DNA of 7,200 nucleotides from Chloroflexota bacterium (lineage in GTDB: Bacteria > Chloroflexota > Limnocylindria > Limnocylindrales > CSP1-4): NCBI GenBank assembly GCA_027457005.1, contig DAIDTV010000077.1, positions 1-7,200 on the forward strand, read 5' to 3'. The translations under genes were made by a program, and so were the position numbers. Positions 1-6,112 of this stretch are shown piece by piece (positions within the stretch are counted from its first letter, which is position 1; each line of letters starts with the position of its first letter). Under the pieces are notes generated by a model, which saw only the letters and a program-made list of their open reading frames with translations, searched no databases and was not told the origin of the DNA.

Positions 1-222
1 CTCGTGGCCCGCGAGGCCGTCCGTCTCGAGATGTCGGCCGGCGCCGCCGTGCTCGCCAATCACGTCGAGATCGGACCTCGCGCGGCCGTCGGCGTGGTCG
101 TCGCGCGCAGTGTCGAGGGTGACGTGCGCCCGCTGCTGGACTGGCGGGGCGCGCTCGCGTTCGGCGCAGCCTTTGCAGTCGTGAGCCTGGTGCTGCGTCC
201 GCTGGGCAGACGCGGCCGGTGA
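1..222 (+). CDS. C-terminal part of an unrecognised protein ending in a membrane segment (5' end outside window)
   Basis: The frame is open from base 1 and stops at TGA 220-222, giving about 73 residues. A GTG at 4-6 could serve as a start, but the codons before it are also open and no ribosome site is visible, so I read this as the 3' end of a longer gene. The first 40 residues alternate small hydrophobic and polar residues (VLANHVEIGP, VGVVVARSVEGDV), which suggests a short-repeat beta structure of the kind seen in polymer-forming or hexapeptide-like proteins. A hydrophobic stretch near residues 50-66 (ALAFGAAFAVVSLVL) followed by Arg-rich RPLGRRGR looks like one C-terminal membrane helix with a cytoplasmic basic tail. 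I cannot name a family. It is transcribed toward the Fur-type gene and is probably unrelated to the rest of the window. Confidence 0.6.
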   Translation, partial: LVAREAVRLEMSAGAAVLANHVEIGPRAAVGVVVARSVEGDVRPLLDWRGALAFGAAFAVVSLVLRPLGRRGR

Positions 223-282
223 CCTGCGGGTGCCGACCCGCGGGCGGTGGCTCGCGGTCGGTGACCTGCGGATGCCGGCCCG
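211..282. repeat. Imperfect 30-bp direct repeat, two copies 42 bp apart
   Basis: Bases 211-240 and 253-282 match at 27 of 30 positions by eye, with differences at 216/258, 230/272 and 236/278. The first copy contains the TGA stop of the upstream gene at 220-222, and the second carries the same TGA in the same frame at 262-264. The spacing is a multiple of three. This looks like a local duplication of the gene's 3' end, or two copies of a small extragenic element. The 12-base spacer (241-252) is not repeated. Confidence 0.6.
223..244. terminator. GC-rich hairpin after the stop codon; possible terminator between convergent genes
   Basis: A six-base perfect stem (GCGGGT 226-231 with ACCCGC 236-241) closes a GCCG loop. 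It extends to nine pairs with a T-G wobble (225/242) and two C-G pairs (224/243, 223/244). It begins right after the stop of the first gene, and the Fur-type gene converges on it from the other side. No T-run follows on either strand, so it is not a standard intrinsic terminator. A T-less hairpin terminator or an RNA-stabilising stem are both possible. Confidence 0.4.
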
Positions 283-294
283 GCCGAGGCGGCG

Positions 295-771
295 TCAGCC
301 GGCCACGCCCTCCTCGTCAGACTCGGCCGCGCAGCGGGCGCAGACGCCGTAGAATTCCAGGACATGGGAGGTCACCCGGAACCCTCCCAGGGCCGGCCCG
401 TCGGCCACCAGGCAGGGGCGGATCGGCTGCAGCTGCCCGCAGCGCAGGCAGATCGCGTGCTCGTGGTGCCCGGTGGCGCAGTAGCCGTACCCCACCGCGC
501 CCGAGGCCAGCGTCGCCCGCTTGACCCTGCCGGCGGCGTCCAGTCGCTCCAGCGCGCGGTAGACGGTGGCCAGGCTGGTCGCCGGGGCCCGGATCCGCGC
601 CTCGTGCAGCAGCTCCTCCGGGGTCTGCAGCCGACTCGCGGCCAGCATGACCTCCACGATCGCGCGCCGGGGCGCCGTTGACGCCGGGCCGAGTGCCGCG
701 AGGGCGACCGCCGTCTCCGCCCCGAGCCCCTCGGCATCGTGCGGTGCGAGGTCGACGACGCGGGCGCTCAT
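295..771 (-). CDS. Fur-superfamily metal-dependent repressor (Zur/Nur-like)
   Basis: This 158-residue protein has the usual Fur-family length and layout. Residues about 30-85 form a winged helix, with recognition-helix region SLATVYRALERLDAAGRVKR (66-85). The C-terminal dimerisation and metal-binding domain has the histidine cluster HHEH (102-105), CLRC (108-111) and CARC (144-147). The two CxxC pairs match the structural zinc site of the family, and H102/H103/H105 with H136 are candidates for the sensing site. Such proteins bind AT-rich palindromes when loaded with metal and repress uptake genes. The ATG (771-769) overlaps the TGA of the transporter upstream in an ATGA junction, so the two are co-transcribed and probably translationally coupled. 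A Fur-type box precedes the pair, implying autoregulation. The metal cannot be read from sequence: the CxxC pairs are common to Zur and many Fur proteins, and the transporter partner favours Zn, Ni or Co over iron. Membership in the superfamily is secure; the Zur/Nur label is inference. Confidence 0.9.
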   Translation of the reverse strand: MSARVVDLAPHDAEGLGAETAVALAALGPASTAPRRAIVEVMLAASRLQTPEELLHEARIRAPATSLATVYRALERLDAAGRVKRATLASGAVGYGYCATGHHEHAICLRCGQLQPIRPCLVADGPALGGFRVTSHVLEFYGVCARCAAESDEEGVAG

Positions 772-1700
772 CGGCGCGTCGCCTCCGCCCGCGCCAGGAC
801 CTGCACACGGCGCACGGCCCGGACGAAGCTGCCCGCGGCGATCACGGCCACGACCAGCGCGACGAGGATAAGCCCCGCGTTCACGCTGTCGAGGTTGGGG
901 ACCGAGAGCCCGGTCGGAAGCCCGCGGTCGATGGGCTCAGCCAGCGCCGGGAAGACCAGCGAGAACAGCCCCCACGCGCTGAACAGCAGCCCGCCGTAGA
1001 GGAGCGTGTTCCCGGCGACCGCACGCGAGACGTAGTTCATGGCCGTCTCGCCCAGCCCGCGCGTTCGCATCCAGACGCCGATCGCCGCCCCGGCCAGCGC
1101 CTGCACCAGCATCGTGCCAACGCCGAACAGGAGTCCCGGCAGGAACGCGATGGCGGCGTTGGGCATGGCGGGCGCCAGGACCGTGTAGATGATGATCGCG
1201 AATGCCCCGGTGCCCCAGCCCGCGACGAATCCGTGCACCAGCGTCATCCGCAGCGGAATGGGCCGGTCGCTCCCGGACACGAGTCCGTTGGTGCCGTCCT
1301 GCGTTCCCAGGTGGAAGAGGCGGTGGAGGAACTGCTCGAACCCCTCGGTCAGGTGCAACTCGCGGCCGAGGCGCAGGATGTACGCCCCGGAGACCGCCAT
1401 CACGATCCCCACCAGCAGGTCGATCGCCGCGTTGAGCGACCCGTTGGCCAGGATCGGCGCGAGGGCCAGGAACGCCAGCTCCGACGCGATCGCGCGCTGG
1501 AGGGTGAACGCGGCCGAGAACAGGAGGCCGGCCTGCAGGCCCCGCTTGCCGGAGGCGGCGCCGATGGCGTAGCTCACCGTGATCGGCCAGGTGTGCTCGT
1601 CGGGGGTCACGCCGTGCAGCACGCCCAGCAGGAACGAGCTGAGCAGCACGGCGGCCAGGCCGGCCCCGGCGTGGGGGGTCAGTGGATCGAGGGGGGGCAT
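768..1700 (-). CDS. Polytopic membrane transporter, NiCoT/UreH-like, probable Ni/Co/Zn transport
   Basis: The protein has 310 residues from the ATG at 1700-1698. The frame is open further upstream to 1865, but that part is polar, rich in Arg and Cys and not membrane-like, and it would bury the Fur-type box at 1717-1731, so I chose 1700. No clear Shine-Dalgarno is visible. Hydrophobic segments lie near residues 13-30, 55-80, 90-110, 153-175, 183-210, 226-252 and 273-293, or about seven helices. The first carries GVLHGVTPDEHTWPI, with H29, D34, E35 and H36. This HX4DEH pattern resembles the HX4DH signature of NiCoT/RcnA/UreH-type nickel-cobalt carriers but has one extra acidic residue. A second conserved-looking histidine is H156 in LVHGFVAGWGTGAF. 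The loop at about 113-150 is hydrophilic and His-containing. Its stop overlaps the start of the Fur-type repressor, which makes a metal substrate likely. Family membership is moderately sure; the direction of transport and the metal are not known. Confidence 0.75.
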   Translation of the reverse strand: MPPLDPLTPHAGAGLAAVLLSSFLLGVLHGVTPDEHTWPITVSYAIGAASGKRGLQAGLLFSAAFTLQRAIASELAFLALAPILANGSLNAAIDLLVGIVMAVSGAYILRLGRELHLTEGFEQFLHRLFHLGTQDGTNGLVSGSDRPIPLRMTLVHGFVAGWGTGAFAIIIYTVLAPAMPNAAIAFLPGLLFGVGTMLVQALAGAAIGVWMRTRGLGETAMNYVSRAVAGNTLLYGGLLFSAWGLFSLVFPALAEPIDRGLPTGLSVPNLDSVNAGLILVALVVAVIAAGSFVRAVRRVQVLARAEATRR

Positions 1701-1716
1701 GGCAACGGCGGGTAAG

Positions 1717-1731
1717 TGAGAATGATTTGCA
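1717..1731 (-). promoter_or_regulatory. Fur-type 7-1-7 operator box upstream of the transporter
   Basis: On the + strand the site reads TGAGAAT-G-ATTTGCA. The half-sites are inverted with 5 of 7 matches, and the core AAT-N-ATT is perfect. The site is an AT-rich island in very GC-rich DNA and resembles Fur/Zur/Nur boxes (generic form TGANAATNATTNTCA). It ends 16 bases before the transporter ATG on the minus strand, where bound repressor would block transcription. A short direct repeat (ATTTGC twice, 1725-1736) overlaps it, so a second half-site is possible. The gene for a Fur-family repressor is second in the same operon. Confidence 0.65.
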
Positions 1732-1822
1732 TTTGCATACATCATGGCACGTGCACATGGGTCGGTCAACACCCCCCGGCGCGGCTCCCGGCCACAGCCA
1801 CGTCCACCCGGCCCGCAGCGTC

Positions 1823-1836
1823 CTGCCGTCCGGCAG
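1823..1836. promoter_or_regulatory. Perfect small inverted repeat upstream of the sugar-operon promoter
   Basis: CTGCCG (1823-1828) and CGGCAG (1831-1836) are perfect inverted arms around TC. The arms end about 25 bases before the -10 hexamer, where an operator or activator site could sit. GC-rich palindromes occur by chance in DNA of this composition, and no regulator gene for it is visible, so a regulatory role is a guess. Apart from this, the Fur-type box, the -10 and an 8-base palindrome GCACGTGC (1747-1754), I see nothing else in the 173-base intergenic region. Confidence 0.25.
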
Positions 1837-1860
1837 AGCAGGGCGTCTCCCGGCATCCGG

Positions 1861-1866
1861 TACACT
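1861..1866 (+). promoter_or_regulatory. -10 promoter hexamer of a probable leaderless transcript
   Basis: TACACT fits the TANNNT -10 pattern of high-GC Gram-positive and related bacteria. Seven bases separate it from the GTG at 1874, so transcription would start at or next to the start codon. No Shine-Dalgarno lies before that GTG. No TTGACA-like -35 is visible about 17 bases upstream (1838-1843). The arrangement supports GTG 1874 as the start and makes this the promoter of the five-gene sugar operon. Confidence 0.55.
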
Positions 1867-1873
1867 CGCCGCC

Positions 1874-2488
1874 GTGATCCATCCTTCTGCCGACGTCTCG
1901 GCCGACGCGAAGATCGGCGAGCGCACCAGGATCTGGAACCGCGCCCAGGTCCGCGAGGGGGCCGTGATCGGCGACGACTGCATCGTGGGCAAGGATGCCT
2001 ACGTCGACTTCGGCGTCCGCGTCGGGGACCGCTGCAAGATCCAGAACGGCGCCCTCGTCTACCACGGCGTCACCGTCGAGACCGGCGTGTTCATCGGCCC
2101 CGGCGCGATCCTCACCAACGACCGCTACCCGCGGGCGATCACCGCGGCCGGCGAGCTGGCGGGCGCCGATGACTGGACCGTCAGCACCATCACCCTCCGG
2201 TACGGCTCGTCCATCGGGGCCGGCGCGGTCGTCGTGGCCGGCAACGACGTCGGGCGGTTCGCCACCGTCGGCGCGGGCGCGATCGTCACGCGCCCGGTCC
2301 CCGACCATGCGCTGGTGGCGGGCAACCCGGCGCGGCGGCTCGGCTGGGTCTGTGCCTGCGGGCAGCGACTGGCCGACGCATCCGGCCGCCATTTCCCGGC
2401 CGAGGGTGAGGGCGCCGCCACGTGTCCCGCCTGCGGCCGCCAGTACGTCATCGGCGCCGGGACGTGTGCGGAGGCGACAGCGCGGTGA
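1874..2488 (+). CDS. wbpD: UDP-3-amino sugar N-acetyltransferase (WbpD/WlbB type), left-handed beta-helix
   Basis: The product has 204 residues from GTG 1874; the upstream open frame is Arg/Pro-rich and overlaps the promoter, so it was excluded. Residues 1-155 are hexapeptide repeats (VIGDDCIVGKDAYVDFGVRV, VGAGAIV) of the left-handed beta-helix acyltransferases. The start IHPSADVSADAKIG, the central TNDRYPRA (81-88, with N82 at the place of the asparagine implicated in WlbB-type enzymes) and the ending PVPDHALVAGNPAR (141-154) are typical of WbpD/WlbB-like 3-N-acetyltransferases. These use acetyl-CoA to acetylate the 3-amino group of UDP-GlcNAc3NA or a related sugar in the cytoplasm. The tail from about 159 has C160-A-C162 and C184-x2-C187, a rubredoxin-like zinc knuckle seen in part of this family. 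It is first in the operon, followed 46 bases later by the aminotransferase that would make its substrate. The acyl group is inferred as acetyl; formyl or other acyl donors are not excluded. Confidence 0.88.
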   Translation: MIHPSADVSADAKIGERTRIWNRAQVREGAVIGDDCIVGKDAYVDFGVRVGDRCKIQNGALVYHGVTVETGVFIGPGAILTNDRYPRAITAAGELAGADDWTVSTITLRYGSSIGAGAVVVAGNDVGRFATVGAGAIVTRPVPDHALVAGNPARRLGWVCACGQRLADASGRHFPAEGEGAATCPACGRQYVIGAGTCAEATAR

Positions 2489-2521
2489 AGGCGTTGCCTG
2501 CCCAGCCCGCGCCCCGCACCC

Positions 2522-2527
2522 AGGAGG
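2522..2527 (+). promoter_or_regulatory. Strong Shine-Dalgarno fixing the aminotransferase start
   Basis: AGGAGG lies seven bases before ATG 2535. It settles the start inside a much longer open frame that runs in from 1995. It is the only consensus-quality ribosome site in front of a non-overlapping gene in this operon, in contrast to the leaderless-looking gene before it. Confidence 0.8.
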
Positions 2528-2534
2528 CCCGCCC

Positions 2535-3680
2535 ATGATCCCCATCTCGAAACCGGACATCGGACCCGCCGAGGAGGACGCCGTCCTCGACGTCCTCCGC
2601 TCGGGCATGGTCGCGATGGGGCGGAAGACCGCGGAGTTCGAGGCGGCCTGGGCCGGGTACTGCGGTGTCCGCCACGCGGTGATGATGTCGAACGGGACCG
2701 TCACCACCGAGGCCATCCTGCGGGGCCTGGGGATCGGACCCGGCGACGAGGTCATCACGGTCAGCTTCAGCTTCAACGCGACCGTGAGCACGATCCTGCA
2801 GGTCGGCGCGACGCCCGTCTTCGTCGACATCCGCGATGATGACTTCACCATGGACCCCGGCCTCGTCGAGGCCGCGGTCACGCCGCGCACGAAGGCGATC
2901 ATGCCGGTCCACCTGTACGGCCTGATGGCCGACATGGACCCGCTGGCCGACATCGCGCGGCGCCACGGGCTGCACCTGGTCGAGGATGCCGCCCAGGCGC
3001 ACGGTGCGACCTATCACGGGCGGAAGGCCGGTTCGTTCGGCCCCGCCATGTTCAGCCTGTATGCCACCAAGAACCTGATGACCGGCGAGGGCGGCATGGC
3101 GACCACCGACGACGATGAGCTCGCCGATCGCCTGCGGCTCTACCGCAACCACGGCATGCGCCGGCGCTACTACCACGACGAGCTGGGAACGAACTTCAAG
3201 CCGACCGACCTGGCCGCCGCCCTCGGGCTGGCCCAGCTGCCGCGCCTGGACGAGCGGACCGAGGCCCGGCGCCGGAACGCCGAACGGCTGAGCGCGGGTC
3301 TCGCCGGGTACCTGACCCCCCGCGTGCCCGCCGGCCGCGAGCACGTGTGGCACCAGTACACCATGCGCTTCCCGGGGGAGCGGCAGCGCGTGGCCGACGG
3401 CCTGGCGGAACGCGGCGTCGGGTCGCTGATCTACTACCCGGTTCCCATCCACCGGCAGGCGTACCTGCAGCGGTACGTGCCGGGCGCCGCCGATCTCGAC
3501 CTCCCGGTCACGGACCGGCTGGCCGACGAGGTGCTCTCGATCCCGGTCCACCCGAAGCTCAGCGAGGACGACCTGGCGACGATCATCCGCGCGGTGCGGG
3601 AGGTCGCGACGCCGGTGGACACGGCGACTGCGGCGGTTCCGGGGCCTGCCACCGGGAGCGCGGAGGGATCGCGGCGGTGA
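2535..3680 (+). CDS. wbpE: DegT/DnrJ/EryC1/StrS PLP aminotransferase (WbpE type, C3 transamination)
   Basis: This 381-residue protein is the usual length for the family plus a short tail. It opens with MIPISKPDIGPAEEDAVLDV, typical of sugar aminotransferases. PLP-site features are SNGTVTTEA (52-60), EDAAQAHGA (150-158, with D151 to the pyridine nitrogen and Q154) and SLYATKNLMTGEGG (174-187), where K179 is the Schiff-base lysine. RNHGM (204-208) and the C-terminal YYPVPIHRQ also fit. The YATKN..TGEGG form is the one found in WbpE/GnnB-like enzymes that transfer an amino group from glutamate to a 3-keto nucleotide sugar. The neighbours (3-N-acetyltransferase before, NAD oxidoreductase after) support C3 as the position. 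The last 20 or so residues (after REVATPVD) are a Thr/Ala/Pro/Gly-rich tail without visible fold. The TGA overlaps the next gene's GTG (GTGA, 3677-3680). A C4-aminotransferase is the main alternative, less likely in this context. Confidence 0.9.
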   Translation: MIPISKPDIGPAEEDAVLDVLRSGMVAMGRKTAEFEAAWAGYCGVRHAVMMSNGTVTTEAILRGLGIGPGDEVITVSFSFNATVSTILQVGATPVFVDIRDDDFTMDPGLVEAAVTPRTKAIMPVHLYGLMADMDPLADIARRHGLHLVEDAAQAHGATYHGRKAGSFGPAMFSLYATKNLMTGEGGMATTDDDELADRLRLYRNHGMRRRYYHDELGTNFKPTDLAAALGLAQLPRLDERTEARRRNAERLSAGLAGYLTPRVPAGREHVWHQYTMRFPGERQRVADGLAERGVGSLIYYPVPIHRQAYLQRYVPGAADLDLPVTDRLADEVLSIPVHPKLSEDDLATIIRAVREVATPVDTATAAVPGPATGSAEGSRR

Positions 3681-4705
3681 CCAGCCGCGCAAGGCTGCGC
3701 GTCGGCCTCGCGGGCCTCGGCTCGATGGGCCGCAACCACCTGCGGAACCTCGCGGCACGCGACGACGTGACCCTCGCGGCGGTCGCGGACCCGACCGAGG
3801 ACGTGCTCTCGTCGGCCGCCGATCAGTCCGGTGCCCGGCCGTACGCCGACCCGCTCGAGATGATCGACGAGGAGCGCCTGGACGCGCTCGTCGTCGCCGC
3901 GCCCACCACGCTCCATCACGGGATCGCGCTCCACGCCATCGAGCGCGGGGTCCCGGTCCTGGTCGAGAAGCCGCTGGCCACCACGGTGGCCGAGGGGCGC
4001 GAGCTGGTGGAGGCGGCGGGCCGCCGCGGCGTGCTGCTGCAGGTGGGCCACATCGAGCGCTTCAACCCGGCCGTGCTCGCGCTCGGCGAGCGGCTGCGGG
4101 ACGGCGCCCTAAGCCGCATCTTCTCCATCAAGACCCTGCGGGCCGGGCCGTTCCCCGCGCGGATCCGCGACGTCGGGGTGGCCGTCGACCTGGCCACGCA
4201 TGACGTCGACATCATGTGCCACCTCGCCGGGGCCCGCCCCGACCGCGTCTACGCCGAGACCACCCAGCACATCCACACCTCGCACGAGGACCTCGTCTTC
4301 GGGCTGCTGCACTTCCCCGGAGGCACCGTGGGGCTCCTCGACGCCAACTGGCTCACGCCGGAGAAGCAGCGGCGCATCACGGTGCTGGGCGCGGAGGGGA
4401 TGTTCCAGGTCGACTACCTCAGCCAGGCGCTCACGTTCACCCGCGGCACCGCGGAGCTGAGCCCCACCTTCCTGGACGGCTACGCGGCCACGTTCGCCGG
4501 CGAGACGGTGCAGCTGCCCGTCACCCCCGCCGAGCCGCTCCGTCGCGAACTCGACGCCTTCTTCGAGGCAATCCGCACGGGCGGCCCTGCCGCCATCCCC
4601 GGTTCCGACGGCCTCTGGGCCGTGGCGCTCGCCAACCTGCTGCTCGAATCCGCGGCGGCCCACCGTCCCATCGCGGTACATCCTCCGGAGGTCCCCCACG
4701 CATGA
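3677..4705 (+). CDS. Gfo/Idh/MocA NAD-dependent nucleotide-sugar 3-dehydrogenase (WbpB/GnnA role)
   Basis: The product has 342 residues from GTG 3677, which has GGAGGG nine bases upstream (3662-3667) and overlaps the previous stop. The Rossmann nucleotide site is GLAGLGSMGRNHLRNL (10-25). VEKPLATT (96-103) contains the family's EKP motif with K98, and DLATHDVDI (171-179) supplies D171 and H175 near the catalytic site. VGHIERFNPAV (123-133) is characteristic of the subgroup that includes UDP-GlcNAc 3-dehydrogenases of the GnnA/methanogen type, whereas classical WbpB proteins carry a different sequence here as I recall them. The likely reaction is oxidation of the C3 hydroxyl of UDP-GlcNAc or UDP-GlcNAcA to a ketone for the adjacent aminotransferase. 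Whether it acts before or after C6 oxidation is unresolved, so I leave the symbol blank. The stop overlaps the next ATG (ATGA, 4702-4705), pointing to translational coupling. Confidence 0.85.
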   Translation: MTSRARLRVGLAGLGSMGRNHLRNLAARDDVTLAAVADPTEDVLSSAADQSGARPYADPLEMIDEERLDALVVAAPTTLHHGIALHAIERGVPVLVEKPLATTVAEGRELVEAAGRRGVLLQVGHIERFNPAVLALGERLRDGALSRIFSIKTLRAGPFPARIRDVGVAVDLATHDVDIMCHLAGARPDRVYAETTQHIHTSHEDLVFGLLHFPGGTVGLLDANWLTPEKQRRITVLGAEGMFQVDYLSQALTFTRGTAELSPTFLDGYAATFAGETVQLPVTPAEPLRRELDAFFEAIRTGGPAAIPGSDGLWAVALANLLLESAAAHRPIAVHPPEVPHA

Positions 4706-6084
4706 CCCAGTTCGTCCACCCCTGGCGGGGTGAGCCAGAGACGGTCGGGACCGTCGCCGTCATCGGGATGGGGAAGATCGGGCTCCCGCTCGCCGCGCAG
4801 TACGCGGGCCACGGGTGGCACGTGATCGGCGTCGACATCCAGCCGTGGGTGGTGGACACCCTCAACCAGGGGCGCGTGCATTTCGCCGAGGAACCGACGC
4901 TCGCCGACCGGATCGCCGCGGCGCATGCCGACGGCCGGTTCCGCGCGACCACGTCGCACGCCGAGGCGACGCGCGACGCGGACGTGGTGGTGATCATCGT
5001 CCCGGTGATGCTTTCCGACGCGAAGGAGCCGGACTACCGCTACATCGACCCGGCGACCGAGGCGGTCGCGGCGGGACTCCACCCGGGCGTCCTGGTCCTC
5101 TACGAGACGACCCTGCCCGTGGGCGACACGCGCGACCGGTTCGGCCCGATGCTGGAGCAGGTGAGCGGGCTGTCGGCAGGCGACCCGGACGCGGGATTCC
5201 TGCTCGCGTTCAGCCCGGAGCGCGTGTACAGCGGGCGCGTCTTCCACGATCTCGACACGTACCCCAAGCTGGTCGGAGGGGTGGACGGCGCGAGCGGGTC
5301 GCGGGCCGCCGCGTTCTACCGGAGCGTGGTACCGGCAGAGGTCTGGCAGCTGTCCACCGCGGAGGCCGCGGAGTTCGCGAAACTTGCCGAGACCACCTAC
5401 CGCGACGTCAACATCGCGCTGGCGAACCAGTTCGCCGAGTACGCCGAGCGCATGGGGGTGGACATCCAGGAGGTCATCCGCGGATCCAACAGCCAGCCCT
5501 TCAGCCACATCCACCAGCCGGGGATCGGCGTCGGCGGCCACTGCATCCCGGTGTACCCCCATTTCCTGATCAGCCGGGCACCCGAGCTGACCATGCCCGC
5601 CCTCTCCCGGCAGGTCAACGACGGGCAGGTGGGCACGGCCGTACAGGCGGTCGAGCGCGAGCTCGGCCCGCTCGAGGGGAAGCGCGTTCTGGTCCTCGGG
5701 CTGACCTACCGCGAGGACGTCAGGGAGCTCGCCTACACGCGCGCGATCCCCCTGATCGACCGGCTCTCGGTCCACGGTGCGGAGGTGTGGGCCTACGACC
5801 CCCTCCTCGCCGACGAGGAGGTTGCCCGCACCGGTGCGAAGCCGTGGCACTGGGGCGACGCCGCGCCCTTCAGCGCGATCATCATCCAGACGGGTGCGAA
5901 GCAGTTCCGCTCGCTGGACGCGGCGTGGTTCCCGGGGCTGGCGGTGGTCTACGACGGACGCAACGCGATCCGCGACCTGCCCCTGCCGGACGGCGTGGTG
6001 TATGTGGGCGTGGGCGTGCCGGACCCCCGAGCCGTGCGGCGCGTCCGGCGTACGGCAGGCGCGGGGAGCGCCGGCAGGCGCTGA
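4702..6084 (+). CDS. wbpA: UDP-N-acetyl-hexosamine 6-dehydrogenase (WbpA/WecC family)
   Basis: This 460-residue enzyme has the UDP-glucose/GDP-mannose dehydrogenase fold. The N-terminal NAD domain has VAVIGMGKIGLPLAAQYA (18-35), followed by D45. FSPERVYSG (170-178) and EFAKLAETTYRDVNIALANQ (224-243, with K227 and N237) line the substrate site. GIGVGGHCIPVYP (274-286) carries the catalytic C281. GGHCIPV is the form found in HexNAc rather than glucose dehydrogenases. It would oxidise C6 of UDP-GlcNAc, or of its 3-modified form, to the carboxylate with two NAD+. The C-terminal UDP-binding domain has GLTYREDVRELAYTRAIPLI (333-352) and VWAYDPLLADEE, which differ from the commoner Y-K-x-D-V-x-D-x-R-x-S-P pattern. 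GGAGGT (4687-4692), nine bases before the ATG, and the ATGA overlap with the previous gene fix the start. The last 20 residues are Arg/Gly-rich and look disordered. UDP-ManNAc is an alternative substrate. Confidence 0.9.
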   Translation: MTQFVHPWRGEPETVGTVAVIGMGKIGLPLAAQYAGHGWHVIGVDIQPWVVDTLNQGRVHFAEEPTLADRIAAAHADGRFRATTSHAEATRDADVVVIIVPVMLSDAKEPDYRYIDPATEAVAAGLHPGVLVLYETTLPVGDTRDRFGPMLEQVSGLSAGDPDAGFLLAFSPERVYSGRVFHDLDTYPKLVGGVDGASGSRAAAFYRSVVPAEVWQLSTAEAAEFAKLAETTYRDVNIALANQFAEYAERMGVDIQEVIRGSNSQPFSHIHQPGIGVGGHCIPVYPHFLISRAPELTMPALSRQVNDGQVGTAVQAVERELGPLEGKRVLVLGLTYREDVRELAYTRAIPLIDRLSVHGAEVWAYDPLLADEEVARTGAKPWHWGDAAPFSAIIIQTGAKQFRSLDAAWFPGLAVVYDGRNAIRDLPLPDGVVYVGVGVPDPRAVRRVRRTAGAGSAGRR

Positions 6085-6112
6085 CCGTGGGGGGTGCCAC
6101 ATGCAGGGAGCC

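Noticed and set aside
678..1715. 345-codon open frame on the plus strand opposite the repressor and transporter
   Set aside because: The predicted protein is dominated by Arg, Gln, Asp and Gly with no domain, and the opposite strand encodes a convincing membrane protein and Fur-family regulator.
1717..1731. The Fur-type box as a shared operator for the divergent sugar operon
   Set aside because: It lies about 140 bases upstream of the inferred transcription start of the sugar operon, too far for ordinary repression; no second box is visible near 1861.
1701..1865. N-terminal extension of the transporter up to 1865
   Set aside because: The added residues are Arg/Cys/Gly-rich, not a signal peptide or membrane helix, and would place the Fur-type operator inside the gene.
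1682..1873. N-terminal extension of the acetyltransferase to 1682
   Set aside because: The extension is low-complexity, overlaps the divergent promoter region and Fur-type box, and family members begin at IHPSADV; the -10 hexamer sits directly before GTG 1874.
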